NCBI GenBank assembly: GCA_902778105.1
Contig: CACYWN010000012.1
Location: 1-64,000 of the forward strand
From: an uncultured Bacteroidia bacterium
GTDB taxonomy: Bacteria > Bacteroidota > Bacteroidia > Bacteroidales > UBA932
Direction: 5' to 3'
Length of the DNA stretch: 64,000 nt
The position numbers were made by a program, and so were the translations under genes. The notes beneath the pieces are model-generated. The model was given only the letters and a program-made list of their open reading frames with translations. It ran no database searches and was not told the origin of the DNA. Position 1 is the first letter of the stretch; the number at the start of each line of letters is the position of its first letter. Positions 16,633-25,583 of the stretch are shown piece by piece.

Positions 16633-17148
16633 TCATTCCTTGTCCGGGAGGATGATCACGGTCATTCCCAGAAAGACAGAGGGCTTCAACTCGAGGATGT
16701 CCTCGTTCCTCATCCGGATGCATCCTTCCGTCACCCTGCTTCCGATGGAAGAAGGCAGGTGGGTGCCGTGAATGCCGATGTCACGGTATCCGGGGACATC
16801 CAGGCGGAAGAACCAGGGACCGTACGCATCCTTGATGGGGCCTTTGCCATCCTTGAAATCATGCGGGATTCCCTTGGCATTCAGCAGTTGGTTGATTTTG
16901 AATGTGCCTTCCGGCGTTTTGTGGTCTCCTCTTTTCTGTTTGTTCCCGTAATTCTGTCCACAGGCGATGCCATATGTTTTCACTGCCTTTCCGGACGCGT
17001 CAAAATAGGTGAGGGTGAAAGCCTGCTTGTCAATCAGCAGGTACGCCTCGTCCTTCGGTCCGTTTCCTTGGGAAAGACCGGGAACGGAGGAGAAGATCCC
17101 CATGAGCAGCAGGGAAACAGCAAGGATTGTTTTCTTTTTCATAATCAT
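16633..17148 (-). CDS. L,D-transpeptidase (YkuD domain), secreted
   Basis: 171 residues from ATG 17148 (MIMKKKTIL), which overlaps the antiporter stop as ATGA; ATG 17142 is an alternative. A signal peptide ends near GLSQG. The YkuD domain follows, with AYLLIDKQAFTLTYFDASGK, GDHKTPEGTFKI, and the catalytic stretch HGTHLPSSIGSRVTEGCIRM, in which the Cys of GCIR is the nucleophile. The usual Ser/Thr-His before GC is Thr-Glu here. Proteins of this kind cross-link peptidoglycan or attach proteins to it. Confidence 0.9.
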   Translation of the reverse strand: MIMKKKTILAVSLLLMGIFSSVPGLSQGNGPKDEAYLLIDKQAFTLTYFDASGKAVKTYGIACGQNYGNKQKRGDHKTPEGTFKINQLLNAKGIPHDFKDGKGPIKDAYGPWFFRLDVPGYRDIGIHGTHLPSSIGSRVTEGCIRMRNEDILELKPSVFLGMTVIILPDKE

Positions 17149-19403
17149 TCTTGTATAATCATCACCCGGTCCACATCCTCTTTTTCTCCTACGATCCACA
17201 GCACGTCACCGTCCTCGAAAGGGACGGTGACGTCTGGTACATGGAGTTCACCGTCGCTTCTTTCCACGCCGGCAAGCAGGCAATGGAAACGGTCGCGGAT
17301 GCCCGCTTCGCGGAGGGTCTTGCCGACGAAGGGGGAACTGCTGGTGACAGGGACGCAGCGAAGCAGCATCTCGCCACTGTGGTAGCGCTCATCCTCCAGA
17401 TCGATGGCGCTGGCGTTCAACTGTTTCCCGAATTCTTCCAAATCGCTGTCGGTACCGATGACCTGGATGCGGTCTTTGGGGAAGATACGGTCGGTCGCCT
17501 TGGGAATGTTGATCCGGAGGGCGCCGCGGAGGATGGAGACGACCTGGATGTCGAACCGCTTCCCCAGGTTGAGTTGGGAGAGCGTCTGGCCGCCCCATTC
17601 GATTTCGGCAGGGACGTCAAAGTCGGCCAGGTGCATGTCTTTGGACAGGAGCCGCGAGGCATATTCGGGTTTCTTTTCCCCCAGGTACTCGGCGCGGAGT
17701 TCGCGGGAGCGGAAATTCGTCAGGAAAGTCCGTTCGATGCGCTGCGCGTTCCGCTTGATGAAGCGGCTGGATACCATCAGGAAGACGGCAAGCAGGGCGA
17801 TCAGGGCGATCAGTACGACGGAAATGTGGAACAGCCGGGCCAGGACATAGAATACGAATCCGAGGGCCAGGGCATACCGGAGGACGATCGTCGCGACCAG
17901 GAGCGGCCGGTTGGACCGGTTTTCCGCCCAGAGGGCCTGGAAGGCTTCGGAATGGCTGTGCTTGACCACGATGGTTCTCAGGAAGGGCGAAAGGCCGGCC
18001 AGGGTGACGGCGGCCGAAATGATATTGGCCCAGGGGGCGGGAACCCATTTGGCGACGAAGGGAACCAGCAGGCCGAAGGAGAGCCCGCAGATGGCGATGC
18101 AGATGATGCCGTAGATCAGGATGACCTTCAGGATGGAACCGATGTACTGTTTCCACTCGCTGGCTTTTCCGGTTGCCGGGGTACTGGAAGTGGAATAATT
18201 GTCCAGGAAGGTCCGGACGCGCCCGGGAAGGTGCTTGTATACAAAACCGTAGGCCGGTTCGGCCAGCCGGATCATGTACGGGGTCAGGAAGATGGTGATG
18301 ACCGATACAGCAACGACGATCGGGTACAGGAAGCTGCCGGTCACGCCCAGCGAGAGTCCGAGCGTCGCGATAATGAAGGCGAATTCGCCGATCTGCGTCA
18401 GGGAGAATCCGCACTGCAGCGCCGTCTTCAGGGTTTGTCCGGACAGCAGGACGCCCGTAGTGGCGAACACCAGCTGGCCGACGATCACTGTCAGGGTAAT
18501 GACTACGATCGGAAGCCAGTACTGGCCGATCATCGCCGGGTCCACCATCATTCCCACGGAGACAAAAAAGATGGCTCCGAACAAATCCTTGACAGGCTTG
18601 ACAAGATGTTCAATATGCTCGGCTTCAATGGTTTCCGCCAGGATGGACCCCATGATGAAAGCGCCGAAAGCTGCGGAAAAACCGGTTTTGGCGGCCAGGA
18701 CAACCATCCCGAAGCACAGGCCCAGGGCTACGACGAGCAGCGTCTCGTCGTTCATCAGTTTCTTGGCCCAGCGGAGTAGCTGGGGAATCAGGTAGATGCC
18801 CACCAGGATCCACAGAACGAGGAAGAAGACCAGTTTTCCCACGGAGAAGAGCAGATCCCGCCCCTCGAAATTGTTGGACACGGCTACCGTCGAAAGGACG
18901 ACCATCAGTACGACGGCCAGGATGTCTTCCAGGATGAGGATGGACATCACCAGGCCGGCGAACTGTTTCTTGGCGAGTCCCAGGTCCTCGAACGCCTTGT
19001 AGATGATGGTGGTGGATGACATCGAGATCATTCCGCCCAGGAACAGGGCGTCCATCTTGCTCCAGCCGAAACTGGAACCGACGGTGAACCCGAGGAAGAT
19101 CATCCCGAAGATAATCGTGAGGGCCGCGATCACAGCCGGACCGCCCACCTTGACGATCTTCTTGAAACTGAATTCCAGGCCGAGGGCGAACAGGAGGAAG
19201 ATCACGCCGATGTCCGACCAGGTATGGATGCTGGCGGTGTCGATGACCGATGGGGTGAGGGAAAAGTGGGGGCTCGCGATGAAGCCTGCCACGATGTACC
19301 CCAGCACAAGCGGCTGCTTGAGCTTCTTGAAGATGAGGGTCATCACGCCGGCGCAGATCAGGATCAGCGCCAGGTCGGCTATCAGGGGCTCGATCTCAGA
19401 CAT
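17145..19403 (-). CDS. Kef-type cation:proton antiporter (CPA2) with two RCK-C domains
   Basis: 752 residues. The N-terminal two thirds is a Na+/H+ exchanger domain with about 12 spans (QPLVLGYIVAGFIASP, DIGVIFLLFALGLEFSFKK, FLGGMISMSSTTIIYKAFEDLGL, FGAFIMGSILAET). A further helical block follows around residues 420-560. Two TrkA-C-like domains end the protein (about 595-665 and 675-752), the second ending DGDVLWIVGEKEDVDRV. No TrkA-N NAD-binding domain is evident. Probably exchanges K+ or Na+ for protons in the inner membrane. The spacer to upstream dsbD is filled by a palindromic repeat. Confidence 0.9.
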   Translation of the reverse strand: MSEIEPLIADLALILICAGVMTLIFKKLKQPLVLGYIVAGFIASPHFSLTPSVIDTASIHTWSDIGVIFLLFALGLEFSFKKIVKVGGPAVIAALTIIFGMIFLGFTVGSSFGWSKMDALFLGGMISMSSTTIIYKAFEDLGLAKKQFAGLVMSILILEDILAVVLMVVLSTVAVSNNFEGRDLLFSVGKLVFFLVLWILVGIYLIPQLLRWAKKLMNDETLLVVALGLCFGMVVLAAKTGFSAAFGAFIMGSILAETIEAEHIEHLVKPVKDLFGAIFFVSVGMMVDPAMIGQYWLPIVVITLTVIVGQLVFATTGVLLSGQTLKTALQCGFSLTQIGEFAFIIATLGLSLGVTGSFLYPIVVAVSVITIFLTPYMIRLAEPAYGFVYKHLPGRVRTFLDNYSTSSTPATGKASEWKQYIGSILKVILIYGIICIAICGLSFGLLVPFVAKWVPAPWANIISAAVTLAGLSPFLRTIVVKHSHSEAFQALWAENRSNRPLLVATIVLRYALALGFVFYVLARLFHISVVLIALIALLAVFLMVSSRFIKRNAQRIERTFLTNFRSRELRAEYLGEKKPEYASRLLSKDMHLADFDVPAEIEWGGQTLSQLNLGKRFDIQVVSILRGALRINIPKATDRIFPKDRIQVIGTDSDLEEFGKQLNASAIDLEDERYHSGEMLLRCVPVTSSSPFVGKTLREAGIRDRFHCLLAGVERSDGELHVPDVTVPFEDGDVLWIVGEKEDVDRVMIIQE

Positions 19404-19408
19404 AGACG

Positions 19409-19435
19409 GATTCTTTCGCTTCGCTCAGAATGACA
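19409..19435. repeat. Palindromic intergenic repeat, copy 2
   Basis: The core TTTCGCTTCGCTCAGAATGAC nearly equals the copy at 1548-1574. Stem arms are ATTCT and AGAAT. It fills nearly all of the 32-base spacer between dsbD and the antiporter gene on the minus strand. Confidence 0.75.
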
Positions 19436-21349
19436 TCACAGGGCGCTGTCCAGGAATTCGATGAATCCCGGGATGGAAAGATTGTACCCGCGCGGGCCGG
19501 CCAGGATCTCACCGTCGGGGGAGAGGATGAGGTAGTTGGGCTGGGCGTTCACTTCAAAACGCGTCCGGGCGACGTAGGCGTTTACGCTGCCCAGGGTCTT
19601 GAGCGTCTTGCCGGCCGGCGTTGTAAACCATTCGCTTTCCGGAAGTTTCTGCTTGTCGTCGGTATACAGGGCGACGATTTCGAAGTTGTCGCGCAGCCGG
19701 CGGAGAACCTCCGGATCGCTCCAGACCCGGGCCTCCATCTCGCGGCAGTTGGTACAGCCGTGGCCGGTGACATCGACAAATACGGGTTTCCCGCTCTCTT
19801 TCGCAGCGGCAAGTCCTTCATCCAATGTGAAATAGCCCGGAAGGTTGTGGGCGATTTTCAGCCCGTAGCGGTTCCCGGTCGCAGGCGTTGCGGCCGCCGT
19901 ACCGGCTACTTGTCCTTCGGCATAATTGGCAATGACGAAGTCCTGTGTCTCGATGGGGGGCAGATAGCCGGAGAGCGCCTTCAGCGGAGCACCGAACATG
20001 CCCGGAATCATATACACGACGAAGGAGAACACGGCGATGGCAAGCGAAAGCCGCGTGACCCCGATCTTTTCCACCGGTTCGTCATGCGTGAACCGGATCT
20101 TGCCGAGCAGGTAGAAGCCGAGCAGGGCGAAGACCACGATCCAGATGGCCAGGTATACTTCCCGGTCCAGCAGTCCCCAGTGATAGGTCTGGTCCGCGAC
20201 GGACAGGAACTTGAAGCCGAAGGCGACTTCCACGAAGCCCATGACGACCTTCACGGAGTTGAGCCAGGAACCGCTCTTGAGTTTTTTCAGCAGTTCCGGG
20301 AACAGGGCGAAGATGGTGAAGGGGAGGGCGAAGGCCACGGAGAAGGCCAGCATCGTGACCATCGGTGTCCAGAATTCACCCCGGGTGGACTTGATCAGGA
20401 CGGAGCCGACGATGGGACCCGTGCAGGAGAAGGACACCAGCACCAGGGTGAGTGCCATGAAGAAAACGCCGGCGAGGCCTTTCTTCCCCGATGCCGCATC
20501 GCTCTTGTTCTGCCAGGAGGAGGGGAGGACGATCTCGAACGCTCCGAAGAAGGAGGCGGCGAAGACCATGAACACGATGAAGAAGAGGAGGTTCGGCAGC
20601 CAGTGCGTCGCCAGCCAGTTGAAGATGTCGGCGGTCACCGTCTCGCCGCCCAGCAGGCGCGTAAGGCCGATGATGATGCAGATGGGGACCGTGTACAGCA
20701 GGACGATGAACAGGCCGTACATGAAGGCCTTGAACCGTCCCTCATGCACGTTCTCCGACCCTTTCAGGAAGAAGGAGATCGTCATCGGGATCATCGGGAA
20801 CACGCAGGGTGTCAGGAGCATCGCGAATCCCCACAGGATGGCTTCAATGATGAGCGCCCACAATCCACCCTTGTCTTGCGATTCCTCTTCCGGATCGCCG
20901 ATCGCCGTTTGATGGGATCCGGCACCTTCCACGAGTGCGACGGTGAATTCCTGCTCCTCCGGGAAGCTGCACATCTCGTCCGTGCAGGCCTGCCAGTAGA
21001 CGGATCCTTCCACCGTTTCCGTCCCCTCGACGGTCACTTCCTGGGTCAGGACGACCTTGTCGAAGAAGACGGGCTCACCCCGGTAATCCCGTTTCTCGGA
21101 CGCTTCCACCAGTTCTCCGGCGGTGAGGTCCGTCACGTAGTCGACCCCGGTGGGATTGCCTTCTTCCGTTTCGATGCCGTAGATATGCTTCCCGGCTTCG
21201 ATCCGGCCGGTGAAGGTGAGCTTGTAGGTCTGTCCGGAGACCGGCTCGGAAGTGACTTTCCAGACCACCGACGGTTTGTCGGCGGGGCCCTGGGCAAAAA
21301 GGGCAGTGCTCCCGAAAAGAAGCGCTGCCAGAAGGGTGATGAATGTCAT
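19436..21349 (-). CDS. dsbD: Thiol:disulfide interchange protein DsbD
   Basis: 637 residues from ATG 21349 (MTFITLLAALLFGSTALFAQ, a signal peptide). An upstream ATG at 21385 would add 12 residues translated from a palindromic spacer and the end of rny. The N-terminal periplasmic domain has the Cys pair in ACTDEMC (122/127). The middle is the CcdA-like membrane domain, with GFAMLLTPCVFPMIPMT and SCTGPIVGSVL. The C-terminal thioredoxin domain has CTNC at 532-535. All three redox pairs are present. DsbD carries electrons from cytoplasmic thioredoxin to periplasmic proteins. Confidence 0.93.
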   Translation of the reverse strand: MTFITLLAALLFGSTALFAQGPADKPSVVWKVTSEPVSGQTYKLTFTGRIEAGKHIYGIETEEGNPTGVDYVTDLTAGELVEASEKRDYRGEPVFFDKVVLTQEVTVEGTETVEGSVYWQACTDEMCSFPEEQEFTVALVEGAGSHQTAIGDPEEESQDKGGLWALIIEAILWGFAMLLTPCVFPMIPMTISFFLKGSENVHEGRFKAFMYGLFIVLLYTVPICIIIGLTRLLGGETVTADIFNWLATHWLPNLLFFIVFMVFAASFFGAFEIVLPSSWQNKSDAASGKKGLAGVFFMALTLVLVSFSCTGPIVGSVLIKSTRGEFWTPMVTMLAFSVAFALPFTIFALFPELLKKLKSGSWLNSVKVVMGFVEVAFGFKFLSVADQTYHWGLLDREVYLAIWIVVFALLGFYLLGKIRFTHDEPVEKIGVTRLSLAIAVFSFVVYMIPGMFGAPLKALSGYLPPIETQDFVIANYAEGQVAGTAAATPATGNRYGLKIAHNLPGYFTLDEGLAAAKESGKPVFVDVTGHGCTNCREMEARVWSDPEVLRRLRDNFEIVALYTDDKQKLPESEWFTTPAGKTLKTLGSVNAYVARTRFEVNAQPNYLILSPDGEILAGPRGYNLSIPGFIEFLDSAL

Positions 21350-21374
21350 GCCGGGCTTGCCCCGGCCTCTCAGG
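21350..21374. repeat. Palindromic spacer between rny and dsbD
   Basis: The 25 bases between the rny stop and the dsbD ATG are a hairpin with arms GCCGGG and CCCGGC around a short loop, and the sequence resembles a common dispersed repeat. Unlike the two TTCGCTTCGC copies it has another sequence, but it likewise sits between two genes on the same strand. Confidence 0.55.
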
Positions 21375-22916
21375 TTACTTCGCATAGGCTACCGATCTGG
21401 TCTCCCGGATGACGGTGATCTTCACCTGGCCGGGATAGGTCATTTCATCCTGGATCTTCTTGGCGATTTCGCCGGACAGCACCTCGGCCTGCTGGTCGGA
21501 GATCTGGTCGGCGCCCACGATCACGCGGAGTTCGCGGCCGGCCTGGATGGCATAGGACTTCGTGACGCCCGGGTAGGCGGCGGCGAGGTCTTCCATGCCC
21601 TTGAGGCGCTTGATATAGGACTCGATCACCTCGCGGCGGGCACCCGGACGGGCGCCGGAGATGGCGTCGCCCACCAGGACGATCGGGGCGTAGAGGGAGG
21701 TCATTTCAGTCTCCTCGTGGTGCGCGCCCACGGCGTTGCAGATTTCGGGTTTCTCCTTGTACTGTTCGGCGAGCTTCATGCCCAGGATGGCGTGCGGCAG
21801 GTCCGGCTCTTCTTCGGAAACCTTTCCGATATCATGGAGCAGGCCGGCGCGTTTGGCGATCTTCGGGTTCAGACCCAGTTCGGAGGCCATGATGGCGCAG
21901 ATGTTGGCCACTTCCCGGGAGTGCTGCAGGAGGTTCTGGCCGTAGGAGGAACGGTATTTCATCCGGCCGATCAGGCGGACAAGCTCCATCGACATCCCGT
22001 GGATGCCCAGGTCGATGCAGGTGCGCTTGCCCGTCTCCAGGATCTCGTCTTCGAGCTGCTTCTGGACCTTGGCCACGACTTCTTCGATGCGGGCGGGATG
22101 GATGCGTCCGTCCACCACGAGCTGGTGCAGGGCAAGGCGGGCGACTTCCCGGCGTACCGGGTCAAAAGCGGACAGCATGATGGCGTCCGGCGTGTCGTCC
22201 ACGACGATTTCCACGCCCGTGGCAGCCTCCAGGGCCCGGATGTTCCGGCCTTCCCGGCCGATGATGCGTCCCTTGATTTCGTCGTTGTCGATCGGGAAGG
22301 TCGTGACGGCGTTCTCGATGGCCGTTTCCGTCGCCGTGCGCTGGATGGTGTTGATGACGATGCGCTTGGCTTCCTTCGCGGCGTTCAGGCGGGCTTCGTC
22401 GATGGTGTCGTTGATGTAGGCCTGGGCCTCGGTACGGGCCTCCGCCTTCATGTTCTCCATCAGCTGGTTCTTGGCTTCCTGCGCGGTCATGCCGGCGATG
22501 GACTCGATCTGGCGGTTCGCCTGTTCGATGCGGCGGTCAAACTCCTCCTCCTTGCGCTTGAGGGCTTCCTGCTGTCCCTTGAGGGAGGACTTGATGTTCT
22601 CCACTTCCTTGTTCTTGCGGTCCAGTTCCCCCAGTTTCTGGTTGACGGTATTCTCCTTCTGCTTGACGCGGGATTCGGCTTCGCGGACCTGGGCGTTCTT
22701 GTTGTTGACGAATTCCTCATGCTCGGCCTTGAGGGAGAGGAACTTCTCTTTCGCCTGCAGGATCTTGTCATTCTTGATCTTCTCCGCCTCGATCTCGGCT
22801 TTCTCCAGGATCTCCTCCCGTTTTCCCCGGAGGATGGACCTCCGGATGAGTATGTAGGCCGCCAGGGCCAGGACAGCCCCGGCAATCAATCCGATAAGTA
22901 AAGATACGATATTCAT
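21375..22916 (-). CDS. rny: Ribonuclease Y
   Basis: 513 residues from ATG 22916 ([23 protein letters not shown], the membrane anchor). A long coiled coil follows (residues ~30-195), then a KH domain ([29 protein letters not shown]), then an HD domain ([29 protein letters not shown]). This is the full RNase Y architecture, the membrane-bound endoribonuclease that starts mRNA decay. A second in-frame ATG at 22943 lies right after a terminator hairpin and is less likely. The gene follows zapA and 6S RNA. Confidence 0.95.
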   Translation of the reverse strand: MNIVSLLIGLIAGAVLALAAYILIRRSILRGKREEILEKAEIEAEKIKNDKILQAKEKFLSLKAEHEEFVNNKNAQVREAESRVKQKENTVNQKLGELDRKNKEVENIKSSLKGQQEALKRKEEEFDRRIEQANRQIESIAGMTAQEAKNQLMENMKAEARTEAQAYINDTIDEARLNAAKEAKRIVINTIQRTATETAIENAVTTFPIDNDEIKGRIIGREGRNIRALEAATGVEIVVDDTPDAIMLSAFDPVRREVARLALHQLVVDGRIHPARIEEVVAKVQKQLEDEILETGKRTCIDLGIHGMSMELVRLIGRMKYRSSYGQNLLQHSREVANICAIMASELGLNPKIAKRAGLLHDIGKVSEEEPDLPHAILGMKLAEQYKEKPEICNAVGAHHEETEMTSLYAPIVLVGDAISGARPGARREVIESYIKRLKGMEDLAAAYPGVTKSYAIQAGRELRVIVGADQISDQQAEVLSGEIAKKIQDEMTYPGQVKITVIRETRSVAYAK

Positions 22917-22943
22917 AATATATTGTGTAATAATTTGTTTCAT

Positions 22944-22976
22944 AAAAAAGACAGGCCCCCATGCTGGAGACCTGTC
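22944..22976 (-). terminator. Second terminator hairpin between 6S RNA and rny
   Basis: On the minus strand GACAGG pairs with CCTGTC, with an inner CTCC/GGGG pairing and an AGCAT loop, followed by six T. It comes after the 6S terminator and directly before the rny leader. Confidence 0.7.
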
Positions 22977-22982
22977 CTGGAT

Positions 22983-23173
22983 AAAAAAACCGCCGCTATC
23001 CGTGTCAGAAAATCTTATTGGATAAGATTTGAGTTCCGACCAGTTGCTGATATCCCACGTCCCGCCTTGCGGCGGAATCCCCGCATCGGGTCACCTGGGC
23101 CCGTCATCCCTGGTCTGAGTAAACTCGGTACGTTGTACTACGTTGTTTTCAGCAGGGGATATGTGCGGCGGCT
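22983..23173 (-). ncRNA. ssrS: 6S RNA
   Basis: About 190 nt transcribed right after the zapA stop. The ends pair as GCCGCCGC and UAUCC with GGAUA and GCGGCGG, closing the molecule, and the 3' end runs into seven U, a terminator. A large central bubble follows, and on its 3' side a perfect small hairpin (AAAUCUUAU with AUAAGAUUU). Beyond it GAGUU/AACUC and GACCAG/CUGGUC rebuild the stem, topped by a UCCGCC-GCAA-GGCGGG hairpin. This is the 6S layout that mimics an open promoter and binds RNA polymerase. Neighbourhood to zapA is as in many bacteria. Confidence 0.8.
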
Positions 23174-23467
23174 CTATTGCTGTTTCCCTGTGCCCGTCAG
23201 ATAGTTCGCCAAATCACTGCTGAGCTGTTCCGCCTCGGCCTTGCGGGCGTCGATGTCGCGTTGGAAGGAGATCCGGCAGGCGCATTCGTTCAGCGCCACC
23301 ATGGACATCAGTTCGACGAGGGTTTTCCCGGGATTCTTCCGTGTGTATCCGTCCAGGCGCCGGTTGATGGCGTCGGCTGCCAGGCGGATGACCTCTTCCT
23401 GCTGCGGGGAGGAGGCGGTCAGGTTGAACGTCCGTTCGGCGATCTTGATGCTGATCTTCTGGTCCAT
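23174..23467 (-). CDS. zapA: Cell division protein ZapA
   Basis: 97 residues. ISIKIAERTFNLTASSPQQEEVIRLAADAINRRLDGYTRKNPGKTLVELMSMVALNECACRISFQRD is the ZapA globular domain, followed by a short coiled coil. ZapA bundles FtsZ filaments at the division ring. It lies 3 bases after the zapB-like gene and directly before 6S RNA, which may be cut from or started next to this transcript. Confidence 0.9.
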   Translation of the reverse strand: MDQKISIKIAERTFNLTASSPQQEEVIRLAADAINRRLDGYTRKNPGKTLVELMSMVALNECACRISFQRDIDARKAEAEQLSSDLANYLTGTGKQQ

Positions 23468-23470
23468 ACG

Positions 23471-23740
23471 CTAGCTTTCCAGATAGGAGATGCACTTGTC
23501 TATCTCCCGTATCAGTTGATCCATCTTTTCTTTGGCGGCGCGGTGGTCGCCGCCGGCGGTAAAGGCTTCAGTCAGTTTCAGGGTCTCTATCGAGGACTCA
23601 AGGTCCATGATCTGTCTCCTGTAGGCCTCTCCGGTTTCCTTGCACGCCCGTAGCTCTTCGCGGAGACGTTCGTTCTCCACTTTCTCAGCCTCATAGCGTG
23701 CAATCAGCTTTTCGATATGTTTCCTGATATCCTCAAGCAT
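23471..23740 (-). CDS. Small coiled-coil protein upstream of zapA (ZapB-like)
   Basis: 89 residues from ATG 23740 (MLEDIRKHIEKL). A TTG-initiated frame from 23767 is unlikely because a TAAATTTG box at 23765-23772 would start the transcript after it. Almost the whole protein is heptad-rich coiled coil (IARYEAEKVENERLREELRACKETGEAYRRQIMDLESSIETL). Its place before zapA suggests a division role like ZapB, but sequence alone does not prove that. Confidence 0.7.
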   Translation of the reverse strand: MLEDIRKHIEKLIARYEAEKVENERLREELRACKETGEAYRRQIMDLESSIETLKLTEAFTAGGDHRAAKEKMDQLIREIDKCISYLES

Positions 23741-23837
23741 CGCCGGATCGGTGTCTATTTCGTGCAAATTTAAAAAAAATCTTTTATTATCGGAATATTT
23801 TGCACGTTTTTTACCGCATTCTGGGAAGCGTTTTCCG

Positions 23838-24662
23838 CTACAGGCTGGCGATCATCTTCTTGAAAATGAAGGTCATCTTGTCGGCCGCCGCATTGGCTGC
23901 CGCCACGATGGCCTCGCCGTCGGTGATGTACTCCTCGTCGTCGGTCGCGTGGGCGACATCGGTGATGACGGACATGCCGAAAACGGGTATGGACGAATGG
24001 CGTGCCACGATCACTTCCGGGGTCGTGCTCATACCCACGGCATCCGCGCCGATCTGGCGGAAATACCGGTATTCGGCGGGCGTCTCATAGCAAGGGCCCG
24101 TGACGGCGACATAGACGCCCTTCCGGAGGTCGATGCCCTCTTCCTCCGCGATTCCCTCCGCCATCCGGATCAGGGCCGGATCATACGGACGGGTCATGTC
24201 CGGGAAACGGGGGCCGAACTCTTCCAGGTTCGGGCCGACGAGCGGGTTGGGAAGGAGGTTGATATGGTCGCGGATGATCATCAGGTCGCCGACGTGGAAG
24301 GAGAGGTTGGTTCCGCCGGCGGCATTGGAGACGAACAGGCGGCTGATGCCCACCTTGATCATCACGCGGATCGGGAGGACCACCTGGTCCATCCCGTAGC
24401 CTTCATAGTAGTGGATGCGCCCCTGCATGGCGATGACGGTCTTGCCGCCCAGGGTGCCGACGATGAAATTGCCCTTGTGGCCGATGGCCGTGGAGACGGG
24501 GAACCCCGGAATCTCGCCGTAGGGGACGACCAGGGGATCCTGGATTTCGTCAGCCAGTTTTCCGAGTCCGCTGCCCAGGACGATGCCGATCTCCGGCTTC
24601 CGTCCTTCCAGCCGCTGCGACAGATAGTCGGCCGCGGCATGAATCATTCCTAAAATATCCAT
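23838..24662 (-). CDS. Purine nucleoside phosphorylase paralogue with Asp at the base-recognition site
   Basis: 274 residues of the trimeric PNP family: phosphate motif [27 protein letters not shown], and base-site Glu193 in CYETPAE. It lies 3 bases after a second PNP gene with which it shares most of its sequence, so the pair is a tandem duplication. In the segment that binds the purine (SVIT-x) the neighbour has Asn236, as in classical 6-oxopurine PNPs, while this copy has Asp235. In human PNP the equivalent Asn243-to-Asp change raises use of adenosine, so this copy may have a changed base preference. Confidence 0.88.
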   Translation of the reverse strand: MDILGMIHAAADYLSQRLEGRKPEIGIVLGSGLGKLADEIQDPLVVPYGEIPGFPVSTAIGHKGNFIVGTLGGKTVIAMQGRIHYYEGYGMDQVVLPIRVMIKVGISRLFVSNAAGGTNLSFHVGDLMIIRDHINLLPNPLVGPNLEEFGPRFPDMTRPYDPALIRMAEGIAEEEGIDLRKGVYVAVTGPCYETPAEYRYFRQIGADAVGMSTTPEVIVARHSSIPVFGMSVITDVAHATDDEEYITDGEAIVAAANAAADKMTFIFKKMIASL

Positions 24663-24665
24663 AAT

Positions 24666-25493
24666 TTACAGTTTTTCAATCATTTCCCGGATCAGTCCTG
24701 ACATCCGGCCGGCCGCTGCATCGGCGGCGGCCACGACGTCCTGTCCGTCGTTCACATAATCTTCCGCATAGTCGTCATGGGCTTCGTTGGTGATGACGGA
24801 GATGCCGAATACCGGGATTCCGGCATGGCGTGCGGCGATGACTTCGGGGACGGTGCTCATCCCCACGGCGTCGCCGCCGATGAGCCGGTAGAACTTGTAT
24901 TCGGCCGGGGTCTCATAGGACGGACCGGTATCGCCCACGTACACGCCTTCCTGGAGGGTGATGCCCTGCTCCCCGGCGATCTGTCTTGCGAGTTTGATAA
25001 GGGAAGGGTCATAGGGCCGGGTCATGTCGGGGAACCGGGGACCCAGTTCCTCCAGGTTCGGCCCGATGAGCGGGTTGGGAAGGAGGTTGATATGCTCCTT
25101 GATGATCATCAGGTCGCCGACATGCAGGCGGAAACTCACGCCGCCGGCGGCATTGGAGACGAACAGGGTCCGGATGCCGGCGTTTATCATCACGCGGATG
25201 GGGAGGACGACCATCTCCATCCCGTAGCCTTCGTAGAAATGGATGCGTCCCTGCATCGCGATGACGGTCTTGCCGCCCAGGGTGCCAACGATGAAGTTCC
25301 CCTTGTGGCCGAGGGCCGTGGAAACGGGGAAGCCGGGAATGTCCTTGTACGGTATGACGAGCGGGTTCCCGATCTGGTCGGCCAACTTTCCGAGTCCGCT
25401 GCCGAGAACGATGCCGACCTCCGGCTGGCGGCCGGCCATCGCTTCCTTCACATAGTCCGCCGCACCGTGAATCTTTTCAATACGAGGATCCAT
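24666..25493 (-). CDS. Purine nucleoside phosphorylase
   Basis: 275 residues. [10 protein letters not shown] (phosphate), [15 protein letters not shown], Glu194 in SYETPAE and Asn236 in SVITNEAHD match trimeric PNPs acting on inosine and guanosine, splitting them with phosphate into base and ribose 1-phosphate. First gene of the pair. No clear TAnnTTTG box was found in the short upstream region, which holds a GACCGCC/GGCGGTC hairpin at 25523-25538. Confidence 0.92.
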   Translation of the reverse strand: MDPRIEKIHGAADYVKEAMAGRQPEVGIVLGSGLGKLADQIGNPLVIPYKDIPGFPVSTALGHKGNFIVGTLGGKTVIAMQGRIHFYEGYGMEMVVLPIRVMINAGIRTLFVSNAAGGVSFRLHVGDLMIIKEHINLLPNPLIGPNLEELGPRFPDMTRPYDPSLIKLARQIAGEQGITLQEGVYVGDTGPSYETPAEYKFYRLIGGDAVGMSTVPEVIAARHAGIPVFGISVITNEAHDDYAEDYVNDGQDVVAAADAAAGRMSGLIREMIEKL

Positions 25494-25548
25494 AATGGTT
25501 AGTTTAAGTGTTATTCAATGCGGACCGCCGAGGCGGTCGGGGAAGAGG

Positions 25549-25577
25549 CAAAAAAACCGGCAGCGCAAGCAGCCGGT
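25549..25577 (-). terminator. Terminator after the DUF3276 gene
   Basis: On the minus strand ACCGGC and GCCGGT pair around a GC-rich inner part, followed by seven T. It separates the DUF3276 gene from the PNP pair. Confidence 0.8.
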
Positions 25578-25583
25578 CGTCTG

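Noticed and set aside
17151-18779. Long plus-strand frame opposite the Kef-type antiporter
   Set aside because: Low-complexity acidic and Gly-rich translation without family features; the minus strand has the real gene.
19430-22901. Long plus-strand frames opposite dsbD and rny
   Set aside because: Antisense shadows of two clearly conserved genes.
23838-25493. Tandem PNP genes as an assembly duplication
   Set aside because: The two copies differ at many residues along their length, including the active site, so they are true paralogues.
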